From Mesorhizobium sp. YC-39 (GTDB lineage Bacteria; Pseudomonadota; Alphaproteobacteria; Rhizobiales; Rhizobiaceae), in the NCBI RefSeq assembly GCF_025753795.1, contig NZ_JAOWPS010000009.1:52467-116466 (forward strand): a stretch of 64,000 nucleotides of DNA, written 5' to 3'. Position 1 is the first letter of the stretch, and each line of letters opens with the position of its first letter. Of this stretch, positions 1 to 6,990 are shown one piece after another. A program made the translations under genes and the position numbers. The notes under the pieces are model-generated. The model did no database searches and was not told the origin of the DNA. It was given only the letters and a program-made list of their open reading frames with translations.

Positions 1-1090
1 CCCGAATTGGCTCGCCGTTCGCAGTGCGGACGACTTTGTTTGTACGGATGAACTTTTGCAAAAAGTATTTCGCTTTGGGTTCACGGCTGACGGCCGCCGT
101 TACCTCTGCCTTAGCGGCCACCCCAGCCGCACCCATCGCCTCAGACAAGCGAGCCTCGATCTTGTCGAGCGCCTTGCTGCGCGAGCTATCTCGACCACCG
201 GCAAGCACCTTGGCAAGCGGTCCGGCCCGCTCATCGGTGTGCGCGTATACCTGCACCGTCTGTGCATCCTGTGCATAGATGAACGGTTTTGCACCGAAGG
301 CGTTGTTCAGCGCCTCGCTCAAGGCGGCATCGGTAATCTCGCCGGCGAGCTCGAAACGAACCTCCAGAAAATTGGTGTTTTCCAGGGGTGGTTCGAACGT
401 CTCGCAAAACGTTTCCAGGAACGCCTTTCGTGCGCCACCTGTCGCAAGGACCTGCCCGTCCTCGTCAAAAATCTCGATGTCGTGTTTCTCGCCTTTTTCG
501 TCCTCGCGCTTGCCGATGTAATTGAGCAGCCGAGCAGCGGCATCCCTGGTCGACGGAGGATTGGGCATGACCTTGAACACGGCAGGCTGCGCGCCCGCCG
601 CATAGCCTGCCCGTGCCGCGACGGCCCGCGCCTGATAGCCCGCCCGCGCCGCTCGTCGCGTAGCGCCAGAGCGGTCAGGGCCACGGCCGCCGCCGCCGCG
701 CCGCTTCCAGTCTTCCTCCTCCTCTTCCGGCCGGAAACCGGCGAGCGTGGCGCCATAGACCAGGATCGGCGCGCTAGTGGCCTTGTGCGAGCTCGCAGCA
801 GCAGTGGACTTCGGCGCCCCGCTGGAGACGGAGCTCCCCGCCACTCCTCTCCCTCCCGGCGACGAACGAGGGGCGTTCCTGCCCCCACCTGGGGTCGCGC
901 CGGCCTGTCCTTGCCCGAGGCGCCCGCCGCCACCAGTCACCTCATGACTTTTCATCGCCTGGAGTTCGCCAGCCCCGCGTCGGGCGCTCGTCGCCGAGTT
1001 GTCGTCGTCCAGCTCCTCACGGTTTATGCCGGCCCCACCCCGCAGGTAGCGTTCGATTTCGGCCGCGTAGCCAGCAAGACGACCGCTCAT
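1..1090 (-). CDS. Relaxase / mobilization nuclease (MOBP-like), 3' end outside the window
   Basis: Reverse-strand reading frame that is open from an ATG at 1090 to the window edge (about 363 residues visible). Relaxases nick oriT and pilot the DNA strand into the recipient. The first ~150 residues are Gly/Arg/Ser-rich and low in complexity. From about residue 170 an ordered domain begins (motif FKVMPNPPSTRDAAARLLNY), of the kind seen in plasmid relaxase/mobilization nuclease proteins. The catalytic Tyr and the His triad cannot be assigned with confidence in the visible part. The start overlaps the stop of the upstream MobC-like gene by 4 bp (ATGA), so the two are probably translationally coupled. 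The family call rests on the MobC neighbour, the adjacent IncP-like nick site and general resemblance; a dedicated search would be needed to fix the MOB class. Confidence 0.7.
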   Translation of the reverse strand, partial: MSGRLAGYAAEIERYLRGGAGINREELDDDNSATSARRGAGELQAMKSHEVTGGGGRLGQGQAGATPGGGRNAPRSSPGGRGVAGSSVSSGAPKSTAAASSHKATSAPILVYGATLAGFRPEEEEEDWKRRGGGGRGPDRSGATRRAARAGYQARAVAARAGYAAGAQPAVFKVMPNPPSTRDAAARLLNYIGKREDEKGEKHDIEIFDEDGQVLATGGARKAFLETFCETFEPPLENTNFLEVRFELAGEITDAALSEALNNAFGAKPFIYAQDAQTVQVYAHTDERAGPLAKVLAGGRDSSRSKALDKIEARLSEAMGAAGVAAKAEVTAAVSREPKAKYFLQKFIRTNKVVRTANGEPIR

Positions 1091-1494
1091 GGCCTGGCCT
1101 CCCTCGCCTTGCGAGACCCGACGGTCATCGTTTTCAGTTCATCGCGAAACCGCCGCACGAGGTCGCCCACCGCGAGCAGCGCCTGCTCAAGGTCCTCATC
1201 ATGGGAAACACGGCCGTCGTTCATGGCGCGCACGGCCTGATTGAAATTGATGCCGACGCGCCGCAGCTGATCGGTCATGTCCACGATCGCCGGCCGCAAC
1301 GCCTCTGATGCGACAGGCAGATGCCCGACCTCTGCCCGCACGAGACGCCGGACGACCTCGCTGACGGTGACGCCCTCCCGCTCCGCAATGGCTTTGAGGT
1401 TGGCCAGCTCGTCAGCCGAAAACCGGATGTGCGTCACCTCGCCGTAGCGTCGCGACGCGCTCTTCACCGCTGCTCTCTGGGCGTCTGCATCCAT
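1087..1494 (-). CDS. MobC-like relaxosome accessory protein
   Basis: 135 aa. The N-terminal part (about residues 18-52, with VTHIRFSADELANLKAIAE and SEVVRRLVRAEV) has the beta-helix-helix pattern of ribbon-helix-helix DNA-binding proteins. The rest, with RRVGINFNQAVRAMN, matches the MobC/relaxosome family, in which a conserved I/V-N-Q-N/A-R motif follows the DNA-binding part. MobC-type proteins bind near the nick site and help the relaxase open the strands. It lies directly upstream of the relaxase gene with a 4-bp overlap, and oriT is just in front of it at 1541-1577, the standard mob gene order. Function is inferred from family and context. Confidence 0.8.
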   Translation of the reverse strand: MDADAQRAAVKSASRRYGEVTHIRFSADELANLKAIAEREGVTVSEVVRRLVRAEVGHLPVASEALRPAIVDMTDQLRRVGINFNQAVRAMNDGRVSHDEDLEQALLAVGDLVRRFRDELKTMTVGSRKAREARP

Positions 1495-1540
1495 CTCTCA
1501 AGCCCGCTTGCGGGCGCTAAAGGCCCGCCAGGGCCGTGCC

Positions 1541-1580
1541 GCCTATTTTGTGTGTATCACAAAATAGGCTATCCTGCCAA
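1541..1580 (+). other. oriT: Candidate origin of transfer (oriT) with IncP-type nick motif
   Basis: A perfect 12-bp inverted repeat (GCCTATTTTGTG at 1541-1552 and its reverse complement at 1558-1569, 5-bp loop) is followed at once by CTATCCTGCC. TATCCTG at 1570-1576 equals the core of the RP4/IncP (MOBP) nick region, where cleavage falls after the G, here between 1576 and 1577 on the plus strand. The arrangement of inverted repeat 5' of nic, next to mobC and relaxase genes reading away, is that of known MOBP oriT regions. By this polarity the ParA side would enter the recipient first and the relaxase gene last. Confidence 0.75.
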
Positions 1581-1700
1581 TACAAGAGGAGGAACGAAAA
1601 CTATGGGTGCGCGTCTTCTCACAGCCCAGTGCGGCAGCAGCGCGGGCGAAATGTTCCCATCGTGATTTGATGCGATGTGTCTATGATGCGTTGGCGACTT

Positions 1701-1722
1701 GTTTCCATGTTAACATGGAAAC
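1701..1722. promoter_or_regulatory. Perfect 22-bp palindrome, candidate operator or partition site (copy 1)
   Basis: The 22 bp beginning GTTTCCATGTT are fully self-complementary. A second, imperfect copy lies at 1938-1959, 27 bp before the parA-like start. Each is preceded by about 35-40 bp of related sequence (GTGATTT...ATGATG...ACTTGTTTCC), so the unit is an imperfect direct repeat of ~55-60 bp (1664-1723 and 1908-1960). The position suggests an operator or centromere bound by the ParA/RHH pair. No other gene is convincing in 1495-1986. Confidence 0.5.
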
Positions 1723-1937
1723 ATCGGCCCTCTGATGGGCAGCCGGAAAACCGTAGTCGAAAAATGCGCAGTCGATGGGCCACCGGACCCCCTTTTTGCT
1801 GAAGATAGAAGCTGCGCAAAAACTGCCTCTTTAGCGAGCCCTTATCGATGCGCGCCTGGGTTGCCAAACCAGTCTTCCCCGTCGACAATGTCACCATGTT
1901 GCGACCGTGATTTCGTTTCATGCGTCCATGATGACTT

Positions 1938-1959
1938 GTTTCCATGTTGACATCGAAAC
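1938..1959. promoter_or_regulatory. Imperfect 22-bp palindrome upstream of parA (copy 2)
   Basis: Same 22-bp motif as at 1701-1722 with two changes that break perfect symmetry (GTTTCCATGTTGACATCGAA core). It ends 27 bp before the ATG of the ParA-like gene, where an autorepressor would be expected to bind. The ribbon-helix-helix protein at 2664-3071 is the natural candidate ligand. Confidence 0.45.
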
Positions 1960-1986
1960 AAGGAGACAACGCCGGAAGGAGGCCCC

Positions 1987-2667
1987 ATGATCATCTCCGC
2001 TGCGATCCCAAAGGGCGGCACTGGCAAATCGACGATGCTGCGCGCCCTCGCATCCGTCGCGCTGCATCGGGGCTATTCGGTCACTCTTATCGATGGCGAC
2101 CGGCGGCAGAACATGAACCGCTGGTTCCAGATGCTGGGCGAAGCTGGCAATCGTCCTGACAGGCTCACGATGGTGAGCGCGATGACGCCGCAGGAAATCC
2201 TTCGCGCGGCAGCCACTCACAACGGGGAACGCTCGGTCGTCTTGATCGATACGGAAGGCACCACAAACGATAACCTCATGGCCGGGCTCTTCGCCGCCGA
2301 CATTGTCGTCGTGCCGGTCTATTTTGCCCTCGACGATGTGACCGCCGCTATCCAGATCACCGACCACTACATTCCGCTGGCGGTCGAGAGCCGGGGTAGA
2401 CCGCTGCCTGCGATATTCGTGCTGACCAAGCAGACCATCATCGATGGCAGGGCGCGAGCCCTGACCGAACTGCGCGCCATCATCCAGGCCAACGGCACGC
2501 CGATTGCTGAACACGTCCTGCACAATCGCGTTGCCTACCGCGACCTTCAGACCGGGCAGACCCTTTACAGCCCCGAGGTGCCTGACGCGAAGGCGGTTGC
2601 CGAGAGCGAAGGGGTCTTTGACGACCTTCTGCAAACCTTCATCGAAGCCACAAGGAACGCGGCATGA
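1987..2667 (+). CDS. ParA-family ATPase, VirC1-like
   Basis: 226 aa, full length for the small ParA/VirC1 type. A deviant Walker A box IPKGGTGKST lies at residues 7-16, a switch/Walker A' region LIDGDRR near residue 38 and a Walker B-like VVLIDTEGTTND near residue 90. Small ParA proteins without an N-terminal HTH segregate plasmids; VirC1 of Agrobacterium is a relative that helps bring transfer DNA to the secretion channel. The position beside oriT in the presumed leading region fits either role. The ATG at 1987 follows GGAAGGAGGCCCC, a strong Shine-Dalgarno. The stop overlaps the next gene by 4 bp (ATGA), so they form a coupled pair. The 22-bp palindromes upstream probably control it. Confidence 0.85.
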   Translation: MIISAAIPKGGTGKSTMLRALASVALHRGYSVTLIDGDRRQNMNRWFQMLGEAGNRPDRLTMVSAMTPQEILRAAATHNGERSVVLIDTEGTTNDNLMAGLFAADIVVVPVYFALDDVTAAIQITDHYIPLAVESRGRPLPAIFVLTKQTIIDGRARALTELRAIIQANGTPIAEHVLHNRVAYRDLQTGQTLYSPEVPDAKAVAESEGVFDDLLQTFIEATRNAA

Positions 2668-3071
2668 GTGAAGAAACCGCACCGAAACCCGGTGACGACA
2701 AGAAAGCCCGCATGATGAAGGCGATCTCCACGCAGCCGCCGGCGCTGCCCAGCATGTTCATCCCACCGAAGGCCGGGCCGTCAGGGATCAAGGAGCAAGC
2801 TGCGCCACCGATGCAGGAGCCGACAAAGCCGTCCCCGGCAGTCGGGCCTGATTTCCGCAAGCTGCTGCGGCAGGGTCAGAAAAAGGACCCCATCGCCGGA
2901 AAGAAGATTCGCGAGGAGGAGATGATCCGCTGTGGCTACTATTTGACGGCTGCGGAGCAGCGGCAGTTCAAGTTGCTGGCGATCAGCAATGGGCACAGCA
3001 TGACCGAACTGCTGCGAAAGGCTGTCCAGGACTATATCCGCATTCATAAGCACAAACTGCCAAAGGAATAG
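2664..3071 (+). CDS. Small RHH DNA-binding partner of ParA (VirC2/ParB-like)
   Basis: 135 aa. The first ~75 residues are Pro/Lys-rich and probably disordered. The C-terminal ~55 residues (MIRCGYYLTAAEQRQFKLLA then MTELLRKAVQDYIR) have the strand-helix-helix pattern of ribbon-helix-helix proteins. Its start lies inside the stop of the ParA-like gene, the usual layout of a ParA plus a small centromere-binding protein, and also of virC1-virC2. It probably binds the 22-bp palindromes upstream of the operon. It could instead act mainly as a transcriptional repressor of the pair. Confidence 0.7.
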   Translation: MSEETAPKPGDDKKARMMKAISTQPPALPSMFIPPKAGPSGIKEQAAPPMQEPTKPSPAVGPDFRKLLRQGQKKDPIAGKKIREEEMIRCGYYLTAAEQRQFKLLAISNGHSMTELLRKAVQDYIRIHKHKLPKE

Positions 3072-3135
3072 TCGGCGGTTTGGAGTCGCTGTCACTTGCT
3101 GTAGCGGTTGATGTTCGCGGCTCTTTGCGACGCGC

Positions 3136-3175
3136 AAAAAAAGGGCCCGCGACGGTGTGTTCCGTCGCGGGCCCT
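3136..3175 (-). terminator. Rho-independent terminator of the 113-aa gene
   Basis: Perfect 14-bp stem (AGGGCCCGCGACGG at 3142-3155 with its complement at 3162-3175, 6-nt loop). Read on the minus strand it is followed by seven T residues (3136-3142), just 3' of the gene ending at 3188. Confidence 0.9.
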
Positions 3176-3187
3176 GAGACGTGTTGC

Positions 3188-3529
3188 CTACTTGGGTTGG
3201 TTGAGGTTTTTCAGCACCTGGCCGAAGATTGTGTCTCGCATTGGACGCCCGCTGGCTGCCGCTTTGTCGTCGGCCAGCTTTGCGGCCAGTCTGGGCGACA
3301 GCGGCATGAAGTCGTAGCCGTGTGAGATGGCTGCGCGGTGAAGATCCTCAAGCGTTTCGAACGCGCGATCGTGGGTGCCGAGCCAAAGACCGGGCTCGTC
3401 GGTTTCTTCGTGCGGGAACGCTTGCAGGAAGTAGGTTCGAAGTGGCGGATCGTAGCCGATGACAGCGTCTGGGTCCGAGCGGTCCTGTCCGGTGACGGTG
3501 CCAGTGACAGTGATGGTGTAGCGGCTCAT
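3188..3529 (-). CDS. Conserved small plasmid protein of unknown function
   Basis: 113 aa, start ATG at 3529 after AAAAGGAGGTTGCA, an excellent ribosome-binding site. It begins with the strand-forming MSRYTITVTGTVTGQ and has an acidic middle (FPHEETDEPGLWLGTHDRAFETLEDLHRAA); no domain is recognised. It follows the DUF736 gene on the same strand with a 57-bp gap holding a GC-rich hairpin (about 3543-3581) and ends in a strong terminator, so the two probably share a transcript. Genes of this size accompany DUF736 genes in rhizobial plasmids, but no function is claimed. Confidence 0.65.
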   Translation of the reverse strand: MSRYTITVTGTVTGQDRSDPDAVIGYDPPLRTYFLQAFPHEETDEPGLWLGTHDRAFETLEDLHRAAISHGYDFMPLSPRLAAKLADDKAAASGRPMRDTIFGQVLKNLNQPK

Positions 3530-3586
3530 TGCAACCTCCTTTTGCCGGTGGGGAGCCGGCCCCTTGCGGGGCCGGCCACCGATGCC

Positions 3587-3910
3587 TCACTGGGGGTTGT
3601 TCCAGAGGATGACCTTCTTGTTTTCCTCGCCGCCTGGGGCGGGAGCGAGATTGCCGAAGATGACGCCGATCTCGGGGGCCTCCAGCTTGACCGAGAGGTA
3701 CTCCTCGCCCGAACGCTGCGAGATGCGGTGCCAGCCGGCTCCGATCTCGAAGCCCGTGCGCTTGTTGACGATCCGGTAGTCAGGGGCGTCCTCGCGCGAC
3801 TTGTTGGTGTTCGGGATGAGGGTGATCGGGGCGTTGACCCGGAGAGTGGCAAAGACGCCTTCCATCGAGCCGTCGGCCTTGGTGGTGAGGTTTGCGATCG
3901 TGGTGGCCAT
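3587..3910 (-). CDS. DUF736 family protein
   Basis: 107 aa, the usual DUF736 length. Typical features are the start MATTIANLT, the central FEIGAGWHR and the end VIFGNLAPAPGGEENKKVIL. Members are small beta-rich proteins abundant on alphaproteobacterial plasmids and in tra/trb regions; their function is unknown. The ATG at 3910 follows AAGGAGAACTACC. The leader is part of a larger inverted duplication (3911-4187) whose other arm precedes a decayed DUF736 copy reading the opposite way. Confidence 0.85.
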   Translation of the reverse strand: MATTIANLTTKADGSMEGVFATLRVNAPITLIPNTNKSREDAPDYRIVNKRTGFEIGAGWHRISQRSGEEYLSVKLEAPEIGVIFGNLAPAPGGEENKKVILWNNPQ

Positions 3911-4187
3911 GGTAGTTCTCCTTCGGTTGCATCGGGACCATTCCCGATGGCGCCAAAGGAGAGGGCCGTCCTGCTGCGGTCATCTCGGCGAAAATTCTGG
4001 AAAATTCTATTTGCCGAAAAATAGCGGGCAGGCCCTTCGCCTGCCCGCAGACAAAAACAGAAATCGAATTTTCCTGAATATTCGCCGAGTGTACCCCCAA
4101 CGGGGGTTGACCGCACAAAGCAGGCGGTCGTCTACAAAGGCGACATGAAACGGGAATGGCCCCGGATGCGACCGAAGGAAAAGAACT
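3911..4187. repeat. Imperfect inverted duplication of a DUF736 leader region
   Basis: Left arm about 3911-4007, right arm about 4066-4187. The best-kept part is 23 bp (3985-4007 against 4066-4088, two mismatches). The outer parts also pair, including the ribosome-binding region CGGGAATGG...CCGAAGGA next to each gene start. The centre holds a 10-bp GC hairpin (4024-4048). This looks like two facing copies of one promoter and leader. Confidence 0.6.
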
Positions 4188-4480
4188 CAGGCCGCCATCG
4201 CCAGACCGCCGACGCAACGCTGCCGGATCGCAGGAACATGCTGCAGCCTCTCGGGTCAAATCGTCGGCATTGCCAACACATCGAACAGCAGCCCGGCGCG
4301 TGACCGCCTTGCGTGTTCGGTATGGCGGCATAGCGATTTCGAGATCGGGGCCAGCTGGCAGCGGCCTTCACGCCCCTCGGGGATGGTACCGCGCAGTCAG
4401 GCTGGATGACCCGGCAAGCCAAGATGTGTTCGGCACGCTTGCACCCGCTTCAGAGGCGAGAAAAGATGATCATCCGCACA
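4183..4480 (+). pseudogene. Decayed second DUF736 copy
   Basis: Downstream of the right arm of the inverted duplication, plus-strand frames carry pieces in DUF736 order: IVGIANTSNSS (about 4258), then FEIGASWQR (about 4338), then VRLDDP...VFGTLAPASE (about 4400-4455). They match ITLIPNTNKS, FEIGAGWHR and VKLEAPEIGVIFGNLAPAP of the intact copy but lie in different frames, so the gene is broken by frameshifts. No intact gene is seen between 3911 and 4615. Confidence 0.55.
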
Positions 4481-4615
4481 AAGCCCTGCGGCTCTGCGCG
4501 TGGACCGGTTTCGAAAGGGGCCGGCTCCGTCCGCACACACAAGTGGATTAGGCGGCGAGGAGCCGGATCAACATATCGGATTGAACCCGCCGGGCTGTCG
4601 GCGGGACCGCATCCA

Positions 4616-5149
4616 TCATCCTGGCAACGCCAGACGCTCGTCCGGCGTCATGCGGGCTTCGGCTTGGCGTCGAATGTCCGGACCGGCATGGCGGAGCATG
4701 GCGCACCAGTCCTCCACATTGTACGTCGTCGCCATCCGGCCCCTGGCCAGATCGTAAATGACGCAGGGCTTGTTCGCGATGGCGAGCCGAAGCACGTTGA
4801 CGGCCGTACCGGGTGATGCGCCGTCCCAGACCATCATGCCAAAGTCGGCGCGCCGCGCCATCTCCCGGTCCTTGGCGGCGTCGACCCAGTATCCTGTGGC
4901 GCCCTCAGGAGAAGGAACATGGTAGGCGGCCCAGTCGCCCAGATTGTTGTGGGGTTCCTTGCCGGCATGGAAGACCCCGACATGCTCGTACTTGTAGCCG
5001 GCGAGCAGGCCCTGCGCCTCGGCATCGGCTCCCGACGCGTCGCCAACCAGCACGCCGTGCTCGGCAGCAACGATTGCGCCGATGCGAGCGATGGCAGGTT
5101 CCGGCAGCTCGAATATCTCGCGTGATCCACCTATGAATATCATCGACAT
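4616..5149 (-). CDS. SLOG-like (Rossmann-type nucleotide-binding) protein
   Basis: 177 aa. It begins MSMIFIGGSREIFELPEPAIARI and continues with VLVGDASGADAEAQGLLAGY. This G-G-S-R ... G-D-A-x-G-A-D pattern is the ligand-binding core of the SLOG/DprA-like superfamily, which includes DUF2493 and LOG-like proteins that bind nucleotides or nucleotide-derived signals. A later DFGMMVWDGASPGTAVNV fits the final strand and Gly loop. Several such proteins are predicted in plasmid conflict systems, but no activity is shown. A second protein of this group lies at 6991-7929. The gene stands alone behind a GC-rich leader (5150-5340). Confidence 0.65.
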   Translation of the reverse strand: MSMIFIGGSREIFELPEPAIARIGAIVAAEHGVLVGDASGADAEAQGLLAGYKYEHVGVFHAGKEPHNNLGDWAAYHVPSPEGATGYWVDAAKDREMARRADFGMMVWDGASPGTAVNVLRLAIANKPCVIYDLARGRMATTYNVEDWCAMLRHAGPDIRRQAEARMTPDERLALPG

Positions 5150-5349
5150 CGTGACTTTCCCTTCTCTCCAGCGTCCCCCGCCCCGCGCCGGCCGCCCTCT
5201 CCCCCTGATCCTGCGCGAGGGATCGTCGCCCGAAGGCCGAGACGGCGAAGCCGGCTCGGGGAGCGGCGGGACGCCGCGACGACAGCCCGGCCGGCCGCAG
5301 GCCGGCGCGCCCGGACCCCGCCGCCGCCGGAGGCGTTACGCGCGTGCAG

Positions 5350-5819
5350 TTAGCGGCCTTTGTCGGCCAGCCAGAGGCTCACGTCCTGGATCGAGCGCAT
5401 GAGCACCCACGGATTGTCTCGCGCGGGAATCAAGCCCCAGCTCTGCCAGTAGCGGTCGGCCTCGGCGTCGATCGCCCGCACCACCAACGCGCGGCCGCCG
5501 ACGAAGCGGCGCCGGCGACGCAGAGCGTCCTGGACCAGGCCGCTGCCGACGCCTTACCCAGCATGGTGGTGGACGGCGAGTTATCCGATCAACAGTGTCG
5601 GATCGGGCCGTCGGTCGGTGCGGATGGCGCGCGGTGCGCTGTTTGGCTGGATTACGCCCGGAGCGAGGTCGTAATAGCCGACGACTGTTCCCTCGTCGTG
5701 AACGATCAGGACGCGGGTGAACCCGCGGACCTGGTTCGTTCGCGCGAAGCCGGCCAGCCGCAATAGAAGCTGTCGAGGCGGTGCGCCTCGTCAAGGTGTT
5801 CGATGCCTGAAAGCGCCAC
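5350..5819 (-). pseudogene. Decayed GNAT-type acetyltransferase toxin (TacT-like)
   Basis: Immediately downstream of the DUF1778 antitoxin. Minus-strand frames give, in order, GIEHLDEAHRLDSF, then FARTNQ...FTRVLIVHDEGTVVGYYDLAP, then SGLVQDALRR...VGGRALVVRAIDAEAD and WQSWGLIPARDNPWVLMRSI. These are the acetyl-CoA fold segments of GNAT toxins paired with DUF1778 proteins. The segments are split by in-frame stops near 5580 and 5545 and by a deletion near 5765, so no functional toxin can be made. The original start would overlap the antitoxin stop. Confidence 0.75.
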
Positions 5820-6101
5820 CTAGCGGTCCCAGGGCGGGGATCGGCGCAGCCGCTCGGCCGCCTTCGGCGGCGACGCAGCGGCGGGGGATGAGATCGCCTG
5901 CATGAAGGCGTCATAGGCTTGCGGGGACACGCGGATGACGGTTTCGTTGAGGATGGCAGCCTGGGCCTCGTGGAGTGCTGCGCGCCGCATGAACTCCGTG
6001 CGCGACAGGCCGAGCAGCTCGGCGCCGCGGTCGATGATGGTGAGATCATCCTCGCGAAACCGCATCGAGACGGATATCTTCCTTTCTGCGGCGGCGGCCA
6101 T
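5820..6101 (-). CDS. DUF1778 antitoxin (TacA-like), toxin partner broken
   Basis: About 93 aa from the ATG at 6101, chosen because it follows CAGGAACACACC; an upstream ATG at 6128 has no ribosome-binding site. The sequence KISVSMRFREDDLTIIDRGA then SRTEFMRRAALHEAQAAI is the ribbon-helix-helix signature of DUF1778 antitoxins, which neutralise GNAT toxins that acetylate aminoacyl-tRNA. The C-terminal tail (VSPQAYDAFMQAI) corresponds to the toxin-binding part. The downstream toxin gene is decayed, so the antitoxin may survive as a repressor or as an anti-addiction factor. Confidence 0.8.
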   Translation of the reverse strand: MAAAAERKISVSMRFREDDLTIIDRGAELLGLSRTEFMRRAALHEAQAAILNETVIRVSPQAYDAFMQAISSPAAASPPKAAERLRRSPPWDR

Positions 6102-6258
6102 GGTGTGTTCCTGTGCTGGAATGGACATACGTCGATGCGATGCAGCATGACACTGGATTTGTGTGACGCCATTCCTGTTCCTGGGACCGGCGTACAGGCA
6201 TGCGGAAACCGCGGACTGATCCGATCCGAGGTATGCTCCCTGCCGCGAAAAGAGAACG

Positions 6259-6681
6259 TCAATCCAGACGGCTGACGCGGCGGCCCTCGCTGCGCGCTTC
6301 GATAAAGGCGCCTGCGATCTTCATCATGAATGCCTTGCTGAAACGACCGAGGGGCTTACCGTCGGATTCGATGTACCAGGAGCGTTCGGCAATATCGTAG
6401 TTGTATTCGTCAACCACGATCCAGCAGCGTTTGAGATCGGCCAGACCGGCGCGGCGACACTCGATAGCGGAAACTTCCAAACCGACCCGATCGCTGGTCG
6501 GTGGCTGGGTGGTTATCGCCAGGAGCGCGAGATGAGTCAGGCCATCTCTTGCGCCGCGGACAGCGATGACCACGCAGGTCGGTCGGCTCTTGCGGCCTTC
6601 CGTTTCGCCGCGCTCGTGTTGCCATGCCCAAAGATATGGGTAGGAGATCACCTGACCAGGCAGAAATCTACCGCTCATCAT
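6259..6681 (-). CDS. Toxin of a toxin-antitoxin pair, PemK/MazF-like
   Basis: 140 aa from the ATG at 6681 (MMSGRFLPGQVISYPYLWAW), chosen because it overlaps the antitoxin stop by 14 bp; the open frame extends further but only inside the antitoxin gene. GQVISYPYLW, SRPTCVVIAV, LALLAITTQPP and a late SKAFMMKIAGAF follow the strand order of PemK/MazF-like plasmid maintenance toxins, though the match is distant. Such toxins cut mRNA. The antitoxin-first overlapping order strongly supports a toxin role; the biochemical class is less sure. Confidence 0.65.
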   Translation of the reverse strand: MMSGRFLPGQVISYPYLWAWQHERGETEGRKSRPTCVVIAVRGARDGLTHLALLAITTQPPTSDRVGLEVSAIECRRAGLADLKRCWIVVDEYNYDIAERSWYIESDGKPLGRFSKAFMMKIAGAFIEARSEGRRVSRLD

Positions 6682-6928
6682 CGTATCCTTCCCCGCGCGC
6701 CAATCGGTCAATCTCGGCGGCGAAGAGTTCCGTGTGTTCCTCCGGCATCTCGGAGACATGGTATGCGCGGCGGGGATCGCCGCCGACGCGCATCCGTTCG
6801 TAGTGCTCGTAGCTCATCAGCACGAACCGGGGTTTCCGGTGCTTGGTGAGAATAACGGGTTCGCGGCTGGCAACGTCGGTGACGTCGCCAACCTGCTTGT
6901 TGAGATCCCCCGTCGTGAACTGGCGCAT
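6668..6928 (-). CDS. Phd/YefM-family antitoxin
   Basis: 86 aa. It opens with FTTGDLNKQVGDVTDVA and EPVILTKHRKPRFVLMSYEHYERM, the classic Phd/YefM fold: an N-terminal DNA-binding part in which the phrase on a Lys-His-Arg-Lys-Pro turn is conserved, followed by an acidic toxin-binding tail (EMPEEHTELFAAEIDRL). It binds its own promoter and the toxin encoded immediately downstream (6259-6681), with which it overlaps. Start ATG at 6928 follows CAAGGAGTCCAGCC. Confidence 0.85.
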   Translation of the reverse strand: MRQFTTGDLNKQVGDVTDVASREPVILTKHRKPRFVLMSYEHYERMRVGGDPRRAYHVSEMPEEHTELFAAEIDRLARGEGYDDER

Positions 6929-6990
6929 GGCTGGACTCCTTGATCATCTCCATATTATCTGGATTTTCTGGATTTGCAAGAAAACGGCGC

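Noticed and set aside
56..1240. Long plus-strand open frame of 394 codons
   Set aside because: It is the antisense shadow of the relaxase and mobC genes, whose own frame, start spacing and motifs are far better.
1619..1969. Minus-strand frame of 116 codons before parA
   Set aside because: It spans the palindromic repeats, has no ribosome site and no recognisable sequence.
1918..2682. 254-codon minus-strand frame opposite parA
   Set aside because: Shadow of the ParA-like gene with its Walker motifs on the plus strand.
5336..6262. 308-codon minus-strand frame
   Set aside because: Arg/Pro/Ser-rich translation of the wrong frame over the DUF1778 and GNAT genes.
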